From Magnaporthiopsis rhizophila (Eukaryota; Ascomycota; Sordariomycetes; Magnaporthales; Magnaporthaceae), in NCBI GenBank assembly GCA_003049465.1, contig PYSS01000024.1:186001-250000 (forward strand): a stretch of DNA of 64,000 nt. The letters are read 5' to 3'. The position numbers and the translations under genes were made by a program. Positions 10,642 to 21,053 of the stretch are shown piece after piece (positions within the stretch are counted from its first letter, which is position 1; each line of letters opens with the position of its first letter). The notes beneath the pieces are model-generated. The model had not been told where the DNA came from. It searched no databases and saw nothing but the letters and a program-made list of their open reading frames with translations.

Positions 10642-12702
10642 TTATTTCCACTGCGTGTACACCTTTGCCTCCCACGCCATCAGGGGCTCCCTCCCCACCC
10701 ACTCTTTCGGCACATCCCGTGACTGCGTGACCTCTCTCCAGCCCGGCTGGTCCCTCCCAGGCCAATTGGGGACGACATACTCGGTCCCCGGCGTAGCGCT
10801 GTCAGTAAAGTTGGCCACGATCACCACGGGCGGCTGTCCCTCCTGGACCCCTCCCCGCTTCCAGGCCAGGACCTTGCCGCCGCGGCTGCGGTCGATGTGG
10901 ATGAACTCGGTATCGTCAACGCCCAGGGCCGGACACGCCGTGCGGAACTTGACCAGCCTGGCCACGTAAGCGAACAGGTCGCGCCTCCAGGGGCTCTCGT
11001 CGACGCGCGAGTAGTTGACCGGGTCCGACTGCTTGTACTGCATGGCGCCCGCGCCGCTGCGGTCCATCTGGTCGGCGAACTCTTCGCCCGCAAAGATCAT
11101 GGGCACGCCCACGCTGGTGAGCAGCAGCACGAATCCCAGCTTGGCGCGGGCGGCGACGTCCCAGACTCCCGACGACGTGAGGAAGTCAAACAGCCGCTCC
11201 TTGCGCCAGCCCTCGACGTCGTGGCTGGTCAGGTAGTTGACGGCCTGGGCGCCGTCGGCGAAGCGCGGCGAGAGCCCCAGATCGTTGGGGGAGGTGCAGT
11301 CGACGACGCGCCGCACCGTCGTCTCGAAGCTGCCGCCGTCGTGCGCGCCCGGCTGGCCGAGCAGCAGGGCGCGCGCGCGTTCCTGCCACGGCTCGTTCCA
11401 CAGCGCGTCCAGAACGCCGGTGCGAACCATGTCGACGGGCATGCTGAGCTCCTCGCCGATGACCAGGAACTTTTCGTCCGAGGCGTGGCCTTGGTCGTAG
11501 CGGGTGCGGTACAGCTGCCAGGCCGTGTTCTTGTACTCGCGCACAAAGTCCCAGTTGCCGATGTTGTTGACGCTGTCGACGCGCAGGCCGCAGACGCCAA
11601 AGTCGGTCATCCAGCGCGTAAGGGCCAGCTTGTGAAACTCCCACGTCGGCTGCACGCCACCGCCGGTCTCGGTGGTCTTGCCGCCGTCGCCGGTGGTGGG
11701 GTTGTACGTGCCCTTGGTCTCGGACAAGTAGCGCCACAGCTGCCCGCCCCAGCGCTGGCGCAGCTGGCCCTCGGCGTTGGACTGGTACGCGTCCGGGTTG
11801 TGCGGCTCTTCGTCGGCCCGGATGTGGAACTTTGCGTAGTCGACGTGCCGGTACGGGTCGTGGCCAAAGGCCATGACGACGTCGGCGAACAGCCGCACGC
11901 CGCGCGCCTGCAGCGTCTCGACCAGGGCGGCCAGGTCCGAGGCGCCGCCCATGTCGGCGTCGGGCGACAGGTAGTTGGCCGTCGCGTACCCCCACTCGCC
12001 GCGCCGCCCCGTGTCGGCGGCTGGCAGCAACTCTAGCGCGTTGACGCCCAGCTCCGCGAGCAGGGCACGGCCGCGGCCGAGGGCGGGTATGGAGGCGGCG
12101 AGGCCGGCGGTGGTGTCGGCGTCGAAGAGCGCGCGCACGTCGGTAAAGGTGCCCTTGTCGAGCTCGACGCCGTCCTCGACTACGGCCCGAACCCACGACA
12201 CGGGCAGCTCGTAGATGACGAGACGGTTGTTGGCCGGCAGGGACCCCTGGGTCGGGACGCGGACGCGGGGCGGCTCGGCGCCATTGATATCGCAGGCGTG
12301 CAGGCTGCCGGCTCGGTACTTGATGACCGACGCGGGCTGGCTGGACTGGACCTCGCTGATCATGATGCTGCGTTCGAGGCGGTAGTCGACTGCGAAGGCG
12401 AAGGGGTCCGTCACCAGCATCTTGCCCCGGCGCCCCGGCGACGTGTCTTCCACCTCGAACCAGTAGTGGTATACGACGTCCTCGGCCAGGGACAGCGAGC
12501 GAGGGCTCAGCTCCCACAGGTCCTCCTTGCCGTCGGCGGCGGGGGCGAGCGGCCGGTGGGCGACCTCGACGAAGGAGCCGGGGGCGCTTGCATCGTATCT
12601 TCCGATGACGAGCTGCGGAGGGTTGGTACCGAAGTCGTGCCCTGGCGTCCACAGCGAGAAGACCGAGGCTCTGCGGTTCAGGAAGTCAGCCGGGTACGCC
12701 AT
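10642..12702 (-). CDS. GH13 alpha-amylase-family glycoside hydrolase, intracellular
   Basis: A single-exon gene of 686 residues starting at an ATG at 12702. Residues 1-110 form a beta-rich N-terminal module of the isoamylase/CBM48 kind, followed by the GH13 barrel. Conserved regions are visible: region I FADVVMAF with His281, region II GLRVDSV with nucleophile Asp376, region III VIGEE with acid/base Glu417, and region IV TSHDVEG with Asp495. These residues cleave or transfer alpha-1,4 or alpha-1,6 glucosidic bonds. There is no signal peptide, so the enzyme probably acts in the cytosol on glycogen or maltooligosaccharides rather than as a secreted amylase. The N-terminal module suggests relationship to isoamylase, branching or debranching enzymes, but the exact activity cannot be read from sequence. 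It is transcribed divergently from the ankyrin gene. Confidence 0.88.
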   Translation of the reverse strand: MAYPADFLNRRASVFSLWTPGHDFGTNPPQLVIGRYDASAPGSFVEVAHRPLAPAADGKEDLWELSPRSLSLAEDVVYHYWFEVEDTSPGRRGKMLVTDPFAFAVDYRLERSIMISEVQSSQPASVIKYRAGSLHACDINGAEPPRVRVPTQGSLPANNRLVIYELPVSWVRAVVEDGVELDKGTFTDVRALFDADTTAGLAASIPALGRGRALLAELGVNALELLPAADTGRRGEWGYATANYLSPDADMGGASDLAALVETLQARGVRLFADVVMAFGHDPYRHVDYAKFHIRADEEPHNPDAYQSNAEGQLRQRWGGQLWRYLSETKGTYNPTTGDGGKTTETGGGVQPTWEFHKLALTRWMTDFGVCGLRVDSVNNIGNWDFVREYKNTAWQLYRTRYDQGHASDEKFLVIGEELSMPVDMVRTGVLDALWNEPWQERARALLLGQPGAHDGGSFETTVRRVVDCTSPNDLGLSPRFADGAQAVNYLTSHDVEGWRKERLFDFLTSSGVWDVAARAKLGFVLLLTSVGVPMIFAGEEFADQMDRSGAGAMQYKQSDPVNYSRVDESPWRRDLFAYVARLVKFRTACPALGVDDTEFIHIDRSRGGKVLAWKRGGVQEGQPPVVIVANFTDSATPGTEYVVPNWPGRDQPGWREVTQSRDVPKEWVGREPLMAWEAKVYTQWK

Positions 12703-13604
12703 GATATCGCATCAAAATGGCTGCAGCTTTGGAGGGAGGTCTCGATACCAGGCAGTTTCTCTCTAAGACGCCTAACCATCATCAGGGGGAAGGATGGCCC
12801 AAGATATATCGCCCGCCCGTGCGAGCGGGCGCATAATGGATGTGTTCTGGACCTCTGGGCGTAAGAGGGGCTACGGAATGGTGACTGCATCCTGCGTGGG
12901 ATGGCACCGCCCTAACCCATATCGGGGATGCCGAACGGCAATTTCCATACTAGCATCCAGCTGAGGGTGGGTAGACGATGCCGTATTGGCTCCTTAGCAT
13001 ATTCGCAGCTGGAGTTGATGGTGTGCTGGGAGCTGCAGATCGCTCTGCTGCATATATGGGGGCTTTTTCGGCATTAGAAGGGGCAGGACTTGCCGAGCAT
13101 GGACGGTCCAGAGAAATGGGAACACAGGGAGGTATGTGGCCTAAAAATTTAGTTATGTTTTGGTAGATTTAAAACTTCCGAGTAAGTCGTGGTACGCCCA
13201 GCAAGGCATAAAGAAGGTGCCCGCGCTTGCTTCTCTCAGCGGAGCTTTCTCTCCCCCTTGTGATTGGCCGTAACATCAGTCCCTCCCTTCTGCCCTGAGC
13301 ACTCGGTCCAGTCTGTATGCATGCCGACGGCGTGGATGGCTGAGGCCATTGGTCCCCTTCCATATTGCTTTGGGTGCGCCATTGGTTCGCAGCACTGCCC
13401 GCCTCTGGCACTGCCACCGCCCGGAAACCAGCATATGCAGGCGCGAAGAAACGGCAAGGCTCTGAGCACCCTTCCCATGTCTTTTGACCCCTCCCTGCCC
13501 ATCTCTTTGACTGCTTGCAATCCCCGCCACGGATTTCTCCAGCTCGTCCGCATCACGATCTCCGGACCCTGAAATTATAAATCACTGCTAACAGACTCAA
13601 CACA
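12703..13604. promoter_or_regulatory. Divergent intergenic/promoter region
   Basis: A 0.9-kb region between the starts of the GH13 gene (minus) and the NLR-like ankyrin gene (plus). It must contain both promoters. A TATAAAT lies at 13576, but only 29 nt before the plus-strand ATG, so it is more likely leader sequence than a TATA box. The plus start has a good fungal context (CAACACAATGG). No other gene is evident. Confidence 0.5.
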
Positions 13605-16492
13605 ATGGAGGCTGGCGCATCGATTCTCGCATTTGTCACGGCTGGTTTGCAGTCCGCCAAGCTCGCCTACGATGTCATATCGGGAATCCGAGACAGGCCG
13701 CAAAAGGTCCGCGACCTGGAATCAGCGCTCGGCCGGCTCGTTCAACAGCTGGCCTACCTGGAGGCCAATCCCTCTCTGGTGCCACAGAAAGACGCTGCCG
13801 TTATCCAGAGGTGCCGCGACGACCTCGGCCAGATTAGGATTGACATCGAGAAGTTGCGCGTTTCACCCGGGGATGGGAAGCTGAAGAGCGTCTGGAAGAA
13901 GATGAGGCCCGCCCTCAACGAGAAAGACATTGGACACATTCTTGCCAAGGTGGCTGCCCAGACAGCTGCGATTGGAGTCTACGTCGTCGTGGCGCAGTCC
14001 GCCATCGTCACCGAGATCCACGCCCGTCAGTCGGACTTGCACAAGGAGAACAAGGCCGCTCTGGACAAGCAGTCAGCAGGTGTCGCCGAGATCCAGACAC
14101 GTCAGTCAGCCTTCCACCAGGAGCACAAGGCTACACTCGAAAAGCAGTCGGCGGATATCAGCAAAATGGCCTCGCGCCAAATCACCATCCATGACACGGC
14201 CACTGGGAACACGAGCATCCTCATGGAAATTGCTTCGCGACAGACAACCACTCAAGCAGCCCTGGTCCAACAGCACGCGTCCCTCGCCGAGTCCGCAACG
14301 CGCCGAGAGGCATTCGAGGATAAACTATTCCGCAGTCTTGAGCTGCAGCAAGCTCTGCTTCAGTCAGGCGCTGCAGGAGCCGGCGCAGTATTAGAACAGC
14401 TGTCTGCCCTCTTGCCGTCTCTTGCTGCGTTGGCATCGAACACACCCACCTCCAGCAGCAGCGAAGACGCACAGGCTTACGCCGAGCTACTAACTAGCAT
14501 CGCCACGTTGAGGGTCCTTGTTGACAAGGAAGGTCGACTTATTCCAAGCAACGAGACCGAGGCAATCAAACAAGCCGTACAAAACATTCTGCAGTTTCTG
14601 GCGAAGGAGCTAAGGACCAACTCGTCTGGCTACTGGTACTTTGGTGAGACCCAATCAAAAGATGCGACGAGGATTTTGAAACAGCTCGGAAGCCATTTTG
14701 CGCCGGAAAATCTGATAAATCTCAACCCTACATGTGAGTTGGTGGCTCCATGCCCTCGGCATTGTCTTCCCAGTGTTCTTTGCTTACCATCGCGTCTCAG
14801 CCATACGCACGCCATCACTCATCGGAGAAAGGCGGATACAGGCGGACAGCATCTCGATGGACCTTATCCTGCAGCAAGCCGGTTTTTCCATCACCAGACG
14901 ACGGCTTACGTCCACCTCCAACGAAACATGCGGCACGCCCGACCAAGGTGCCCAGGAAACAGGGCGACAAGCGGGTCACTACGACACGGAGATGCAATCG
15001 AATCTGACCATCTGGAGCCGTCGGAAAGGACCGGCTGGTGGCTTCGTGCTAAAAGCGTCCGTTGTGGAAGCCCTGAACAACCTTACCGGGGCCCGAATCG
15101 CGTTGGCGCCTATAGTAGCCGTCTACCGCACCGTCCCGAGCAATTCCGAAGTCTTCCAGTCTATCCGAGCTGGGCGGCTGGACAAACTCGTTGGTCTCAT
15201 CAGTACAGGAAAGGCATCCGTTAGGGACAGGGACGAGCATGGGGCGTCGCTGCTTCACGTAAGCTTTCAATCTGAAGAGTAATAATTCTACATGACGAAA
15301 GAGGATGAAATTACTAACGATCATCTTCTCACTCAAGTACGCATGTCATGGTCAGGGCCGACCAGATATCTGCAAGTTCCTTCTGGAACACGGAGCAGAT
15401 CCCAACGATGAAGCCAAAGACTGCAGCATTTTCGGATTTCCTGATTTTGGACTAAAGGCTGATACGTGAGTACACTTTCCGATTATCCCTTGGCCGCTTC
15501 TATTTGAACGGAGTTAATTGAGGGCGTCTATAACAGTCCCTTGTCTCTACTCCTCTCTTTTCCTCGCGAACTTGGCGTAGACGGAAAGCCAACAGTGGCG
15601 TGCGCTCAATATTTACTCCAATATGGGGCGGAGGTGGTAAGCGATGGAGTCTTACGGACAGCTTTGGGGTTTGGAACGGAGCTAGTAAGTTAAGAAGGTT
15701 ACGATAATACGCCACTTGACCTTTCCCCGCCGTTAGCGCTCGTTAACGCCGCCACAGAATCTACGCCAAGTACTCCTTCGCGTCGCACGCTCGACCACAG
15801 ATCTCAGCCAGCGGCTCATCGACGGGAAAAGCCTTTTTTCATATTTTTGTTCGTCTTATCCAGTGAGCTTTGCTACACTCCGTTCTTTGGTGGAAGCAGG
15901 AGTGAGTGTCAATGGCGTATTCAGCCATGAAGCACCCCCCCTTGTTCTTGTTCTCAAACTCCTCGCGCACGAACAGAAGTGCCATCTTGAGGGTCGCCGG
16001 GGCAAGCACACCGTGGAGATGATCAAGTACCTCATAGACAAAGGGGCCGATGTCAACGCGACGTGGGACGGGCACAGCTGCACCGCGATTGCATACGCCA
16101 TGGATAGCGCGACCTCGAGTTACATCGGGGACGTCTGGGACGCCGCACTCGCGTCAACAGGGTATGACGTTGAGGAGTTCAGGAGACGAGAGGATCAACC
16201 ACATTACCCGCGTTTCTGGACCGGCCCGCGCACGCCGTGGACCCGATTCCCAGCATCATACACGCTGGTAGAAGTTAGAGACCTGTGGGAAGGCGTGGAA
16301 GATCGATGTCCCTATTACGGCCAGGTCATGTCGGCCGGGGAGGACAAAGTTTTCATCGCCGGGAAAGATTGCGGAGAGGCGTGGTGTCGACTCCGCATGA
16401 GTCGCGTCAAAGAGTTGCAATACTCGAGTTCGGAATGGGAGACAGAGTCGGAGGGGGGGATGCTAGAACGGCGCCATAAGCTGATCGTTTAA
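13605..16492 (+). CDS. NLR-type N-terminal domain plus coiled-coil repeats plus ankyrin repeats
   Basis: Five proposed exons (13605-14733, 14801-15258, 15338-15465, 15537-15684, 15758-16492) give 865 residues with every junction in phase. Residues 1-110 (start MEAGASILAFVTAG, then KLAYDVISGIRDRP and LESALGRLVQQLAYLE) resemble the helical N-terminal domain that fungal STAND/NLR proteins carry before NACHT. Residues about 145-250 contain degenerate repeats with RQS, RQT and KQSA spacing, predicted to form a coiled coil. Residues about 495 onward contain ankyrin repeats (DRDEHGASLLH then YACHGQGRPDICKFLLEHGADPND across an exon junction, later LVEAGVSVNG and MIKYLIDKGADVNATWDGHS). No P-loop or NACHT/NB-ARC is present. 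Role unknown; by analogy it may act in non-self recognition or as a scaffold. The second exon has the least support. Confidence 0.75.
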
Positions 16493-17122
16493 GTATGACC
16501 TGACCACCTGGCACCAGGCTTATCCACAGCGCGCTCATGGCGCATGGGCCACGCGGTTGCCTTAGCTTGCATCCCCGCACAGGAACTAGACTGTGAGGAC
16601 GACGAGGGAGAAGGCGTCTTGGGCTTCAGGTGGTCGGAGGTGTGTCGGGCCTTGAAAGGGCTTGCTCGCCTTGAGGACGCGCGCCGTCACAATCAAGCGT
16701 GAAACCCCCTGCTCTGTCTGGCACACGACCGCCCCTGCCGAGGCGGAAGGTGTCGACGCGGCGCCCGCCGCCGCCGCGAGGTTCCGGTGTCCGTGGGACC
16801 GTTTGAGCTTGGGCCGAGCAACCCCGTCGGAGCAGCGAACCACCGGACACTGAGGGCGAGGTTGGCGGTGCGTGAAGCGTTCGTCATTGGCTCGGGACTC
16901 GACGTGGCATCCACAGCTTTACAAGTTGTAAACGCCGCTTCCGCGCTTCTATGGGCGCCTACATGTTGCTAAAAGTTTGTTGCGAACCTACTGGACACTC
17001 TTGGTCAATGCTTCCCTGCGAAATGGTTTGATCATGGAAGCAAGCGCCAGGGAAACGCATTGTCGGAGCGCTAGGGAGACGCCGGTAGGCAGTCGAGATG
17101 GAGCAAAAGACGGCTGCGTTCG

Positions 17123-17157
<35 letters not shown>

Positions 17158-17282
17158 CGTGAGTATTCGATGCTTGCTATTCTGATAGATTCTACTAAAC
17201 AATAGAGGGATAAATAAGTTACGGACCAGGGTGGCATCGGGACGCGGCGCGAACCACAGGCTTCCATCCAATGCAGAGGCCG
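16493..17282. other. Intergenic region between convergent genes, with a 32-nt A tract
   Basis: This region contains no recognisable gene. It should hold the 3' ends of the ankyrin gene and of the minus-strand protease-like gene. A pure 32-nt A run lies within it. Confidence 0.5.
17123..17154. repeat. Poly(A) tract, 32 nt
   Basis: An uninterrupted A run followed by CTCC. A 33-nt A run at 55953 is also followed by CTCC. It could be the 3' tail of an old retroposed sequence or simple slippage. Confidence 0.85.
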
Positions 17283-19265
17283 TCATGGAAAAAAACTGCG
17301 TGAAGGGCTCCCGGGCCGGTGACTCTGCTGATGTGGTGACGGGTACTGAGTCAAAGGCGATACCTCCAACCGCGGCGAACATGCGACGTCGCTGTCCAGT
17401 TCCGCAGGCTGGTGTTGGCTCTGCCACTCGTGTAATCTAACCGGTGGGAGTTCTTCGTGCTTGTGTACTCCATCCGGCGACAGTTCCGCGTACGCCGTCG
17501 CCGGCGAGAACGGCGAGCTCACTGCTGCCGCCGCTGACGCCGACGCTGAGTATTGTGACGCCGCGCGGAACACTCTTGGTGGTTCCTGCTCCGTATTCGT
17601 CTCGCCACCGGACGCACCATTCTTGCCGAGAGCGCCGTCGGACGCGTGCAACTCGGGTGGGCGTCCTGGTCCGTCCGAGTCCAGCTCCGGCTGTGGATTG
17701 CCTCTCCCCTTTCTCCTCCTCCGGCGGACGAAGAAAAACACCAAGGCGGCTGTGAGGATGACAATCACCACCGACATGACGGCCATCCCCGCGACAAGTC
17801 CTGCCGGTGGGTTGGGTGATCCCAATATGGGGACACCGGTCGTCGTGTTTGGCAGCGGCTTGATGTCCTCTTGGGAGCCATCCGCCGCGATCGGGGACCA
17901 GATGCCGTTCCAGCTGTTCTCCCAGGAGTCGTCCGAGATGCGGAGCGCCGTGTCCTGCGGCTTGATCGAGCTCGGGTCCGCGGCGCCGGGGATGTTGGGC
18001 CCGGGTGCCTGGGCCAGAATCCAGGAGCCCTTGTAGTTCTCGCCCCAGTTCACGCCGACAAAGACGGCCTGCAGGAAAGCACGGCCGAGCCGGTAGCCCA
18101 GCGTGCGGGGTGTGGCGCAGGGAAAGTACTGCGTGGCGGAGCTGACGATGGGCTGGGTCAGGGTCAGGCTGAGGAGACGGAAGGGCACCTTGATGACGAG
18201 GGTCTGCGAGCCCGTGTTGTTGGCCCGGAAGCTGAAGGACAGGTAGGCGGGAGAGAAGACGATGCGCTTGTACGCCGGGTCGTCCGTTTGCCACAGGTAC
18301 AGCCCCAGGTTCGGCGCGAAGCGCACGGGGAGCAGCTTGGCGACCGCCTCGCACGCGCTCTGGGGCAAGTACATGTATGGATCTTTGGGATCGACCTCGA
18401 CCTGCAGGCCGGCCATGCTCGCCAGCGTGGTGTTCCCCTCGGCGAGCAGGCCGCTCTTGGACGCGAAACCGAAGGGGGACGAGCCGGTGGCGACACCGAT
18501 ACCGATGTCGACGAGGTCGATGGGTAAGCTGTTGAGCGTGTAGGGCTGCGACGAGGTGGGCCCGACGACCCGGTTGCGGTCGTAGCCGCCAAAGAAGAGC
18601 GAACCCCCGAGCTTGACGGTCGGAGAGCCAATGTGCAGGCCGTACGAGTTGGACTCGGTCAGGCTCTGGTTGAAGACGTCGTTGGTGGTGAGCATACCGT
18701 CATGGCGGACGTCGTCGACGTTCCAGTTCTGGAACGGATCGGGCCCGCCCAGCGCGAGGGTGCTGACGGACACGGCGTAGCGGGAGCCGTCGGGGAGGAC
18801 GCGGAAGGCTTCCTTGACGATGAAGGTCGAGTGGTTTCTGACGCGGACGTCCTTGAACTCCCCGCGGGCGGGAAAGATGGTCAGCTGGTCGAGCGCGGCC
18901 TCGTAGGTGCCAAAGGTCGACTCGATCCCTTCGATAAAGACGTTGGACGCGGACTTGTAGATCCTGCTGGTGTTGATGTGCGTCGACGACTGACGCGGGT
19001 CGTAGAGCCCAGCAGCACGGGCGGGACAGGGCGCAGAAGGATCTACGTTGTTGCAAATGTCCTTCCTGAGAATCCACGACGTCCACTGACCGCCGGGGAA
19101 GGCGTCCAGTTCCTGGGCTGGTGTCCCGAAGGCAACCCGCACCGCGTTCCAAGGGCCGTCAGGGCCGTAGCTCTTGGACCATCGCACAGGCCATGGCTGG
19201 GCGACCTGGGCGGAGGAGCAAGGCGCGAAGATGAGCCCAAGGCAGAGGCAGGCGAGTATTGTCAT
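17283..19265 (-). CDS. Membrane-anchored pepsin-like (A1) protein with degenerate catalytic motifs
   Basis: A single exon of 660 residues. The start MTILACLCLGLIFAPCSSAQ is a signal peptide. Residues about 40-410 follow the pepsin fold: FGTPAQ at 46-51 precedes the place of the first active-site triad, and the second lies at 292-301 (DPKDPYMYLP against the usual DTGTSxxYLP). In both, the Thr-Gly after the Asp is replaced (DAF at 54-56 and DPK at 292-294), so proteolysis is doubtful. SLFFGGYDR matches the GGxD pattern typical of A1 members. A transmembrane helix at about 490-512 is followed by an Arg-rich stop-transfer segment and a 145-residue Ser/Pro-rich cytoplasmic tail. I infer a surface protein whose lumenal part binds rather than cuts. 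It is divergent from the GT61 gene across 2.2 kb. Confidence 0.82.
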   Translation of the reverse strand: MTILACLCLGLIFAPCSSAQVAQPWPVRWSKSYGPDGPWNAVRVAFGTPAQELDAFPGGQWTSWILRKDICNNVDPSAPCPARAAGLYDPRQSSTHINTSRIYKSASNVFIEGIESTFGTYEAALDQLTIFPARGEFKDVRVRNHSTFIVKEAFRVLPDGSRYAVSVSTLALGGPDPFQNWNVDDVRHDGMLTTNDVFNQSLTESNSYGLHIGSPTVKLGGSLFFGGYDRNRVVGPTSSQPYTLNSLPIDLVDIGIGVATGSSPFGFASKSGLLAEGNTTLASMAGLQVEVDPKDPYMYLPQSACEAVAKLLPVRFAPNLGLYLWQTDDPAYKRIVFSPAYLSFSFRANNTGSQTLVIKVPFRLLSLTLTQPIVSSATQYFPCATPRTLGYRLGRAFLQAVFVGVNWGENYKGSWILAQAPGPNIPGAADPSSIKPQDTALRISDDSWENSWNGIWSPIAADGSQEDIKPLPNTTTGVPILGSPNPPAGLVAGMAVMSVVIVILTAALVFFFVRRRRRKGRGNPQPELDSDGPGRPPELHASDGALGKNGASGGETNTEQEPPRVFRAASQYSASASAAAAVSSPFSPATAYAELSPDGVHKHEELPPVRLHEWQSQHQPAELDSDVACSPRLEVSPLTQYPSPHQQSHRPGSPSRSFFP

Positions 19266-20294
19266 TCTGCAAACGACGGGAGAGAGTAATTAGGTGATGA
19301 TTAAGATGGCATGTGTGTTGGTCGTGGCTCGGACGATCAACGCGAGCATTCAACGAGTGGGAATGGAAAACGGCCCGGCAGCATCCCGCGGGCGGGAGAA
19401 GAAAAAAACTAGGAAATATACATAGACATGATGCAGACAAAAGCAAAAGGGATCACACCAGCCGCGAATCAAGGACGGGAACAAGACAGCGCCCCGGCAG
19501 CGACATGTCATCCACCTACCTAAAGCAGTCTTGGTCGCGGACAGAACCAACAGCCTCCAACCCCGGCTCGCGCTAGCGTGGAGCGAATCACACACCCGAG
19601 ATCGTCGACAACCCTGGCGACGACTGTGGAGAGTAATTTCTTGTCGGGAGCAAATGACCCCAGCCGCTGTCTGAGCCAGCCACAGGATGATACACCGTCC
19701 GGGAGACCAAAAGCCGGCCTCTCAATGTGGACGAGCACCCAGAGGGCTTGCAACGCAGCAGCCATCGAAGCAAAAGCGCTTCGTCCGTGATGCACTGTTT
19801 GAAGTATTTGATAAACATCAATGGATCAGGTCCAACGTCCAAAGTCTGTCGCTAGGCGGGTCGCTAATTTTAGCTGCTTGACCATCTGGAGTGGGATCTC
19901 TATTTCCGCAGTGCTTCGTGTGTTTTTTTTTTGTTTTTTTTCCCTCCTCATTTTCTTTTTTTGGGCGACAGCCCTCTTCTCTGCAGCGGCTAGCCGCTGG
20001 AGTGGGAATACGGCCGGCTCACCAATCGTGGGCTGCATGTTGATTGTCCTCTGTCCAATGGGAACACTTCGTCGCAAGCCGAACGCAGGGGGACGCCAGG
20101 TTTGTCGAATGCAACCTCAACGACGGCAAGTACATTGTACTACCGCCTCTGTCGGTTCGTCCCGAATGGAAGCACCCAGCTTCAGCCGTGCTTGTTAAAA
20201 GCATCATGTATGAGCTTTCTCTTCCTCATCTTTCTCAGTCCGGTTCCGCTGCACGACCTTGGGGTCTTGCGCGCCTGAAGAAAACCTTCGCTTC
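19266..20294. promoter_or_regulatory. Intergenic region upstream of the protease-like gene
   Basis: About 1 kb of upstream DNA for the minus-strand gene. It includes T-rich stretches near 19,920-19,965 and short open frames without a recognisable domain. Confidence 0.45.
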
Positions 20295-20340
20295 CAGCAA
20301 TCGCCCGCCACCTCCACGCCGAGAAATGTGATAGATCCAC
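20295..20340 (+). repeat. Direct repeat, copy 1
   Basis: Begins CAGCAATCGCCCGCCACCTC and ends GATCCAC. It is nearly identical to 21054-21103, which has one T/C difference and a 4-bp insertion before GATCCAC. The two copies bracket about 713 bp that include an inverted-repeat element. Confidence 0.85.
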
Positions 20341-20364
20341 TGTTAAAAATAACTATTGCATGTA

Positions 20365-20677
20365 CCAGGCACCAACCAGTAAAAAAACCTGCACTCGTAA
20401 TGTTTTTTCCCCTGCAAACTCTATAGCAAAAAACATCAAAACAAAGTCAATTCAATCAATTTGCACAATGCCTCGGCACCACAACACGCCGAAAGGATAT
20501 GTTGACGAGATCCCCCGGATCCTTTCAAAAATAATAGAAGGCGAAGGGAAAATGACTGCCCATTAAATTGCATATAAAAAACAGGCGTAGGCTATTTTTT
20601 TATGGTGTTTTGATTGCTTTTAAAGTGTGGCCCCTTTTGTTGTGAGTGCGGGTTTTTTTTACTGGTTGGTGCTACCC
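20365..20677. mobile_element. MITE-like element with ~32-bp terminal inverted repeats
   Basis: The left end (from 20365) contains GCACCAACCAGTAAAAAAAC then CTGCACTC. The right end, read on the minus strand from 20677, contains GCACCAACCAGTAAAAAAAA then CCCGCACTC. The termini are thus inverted repeats differing mainly by a C/T transition and one A. A TA dinucleotide flanks each side (20363-20364 and 20678-20679), as expected for the Tc1/mariner/pogo superfamily. The interior contains a 32-codon ORF at 20468-20566 (MPRHHNTPKGYVDEIPRI...) that may be the beginning of a transposase but is too short to prove it. It is most likely a non-autonomous element. Exact outer ends are uncertain by a few bases. 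Confidence 0.72.
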
Positions 20678-20937
20678 TACAGGGGTTGTTACTCTACGAG
20701 TCACCTACCCTGCAGGGCGGCCATACAAGCGAGTCGCTCTCATGATTAAGTCAGAGCTTTGGTGGCTGTGGGTTGATTTTTTTCCAACCCCATATAAAAT
20801 AAATTTTCGGAAACAGGCCGAACGCACCGGAACGCCCGCCCGCGCAAAGTCCGCGGTATCGATGTCGGTGGATATATGAGGGAGTAGAGTTGGCTGCCCC
20901 TCACCTAAATAACAAAGTCTAAACCACCACTTACTTT

Positions 20938-20978
20938 GGGGCCCTGCATGCACTAATTTTAGTGCCTTGCAGGGCCCA
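20938..20978. repeat. Inverted repeat / hairpin
   Basis: GGGCCCTGCATGCACTA is followed after a short AT loop by TAGTGCCTTGCAGGGCCC, which pair over about 17 positions with small mismatches. It lies within the segment bounded by the two 46-bp direct repeats and could be the end of a second small element or a structured site. Confidence 0.65.
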
Positions 20979-21053
20979 ATCCAACTGAACGTGCGCCCGC
21001 CGTCCCTGTGACTAGCGCACCACTTCCCCTGTGCATGCTATATGTTTCAACAC

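Noticed and set aside
10897..12036. 379-codon plus-strand ORF
   Set aside because: Antisense shadow of the GH13 gene, which has all four catalytic regions on the minus strand.
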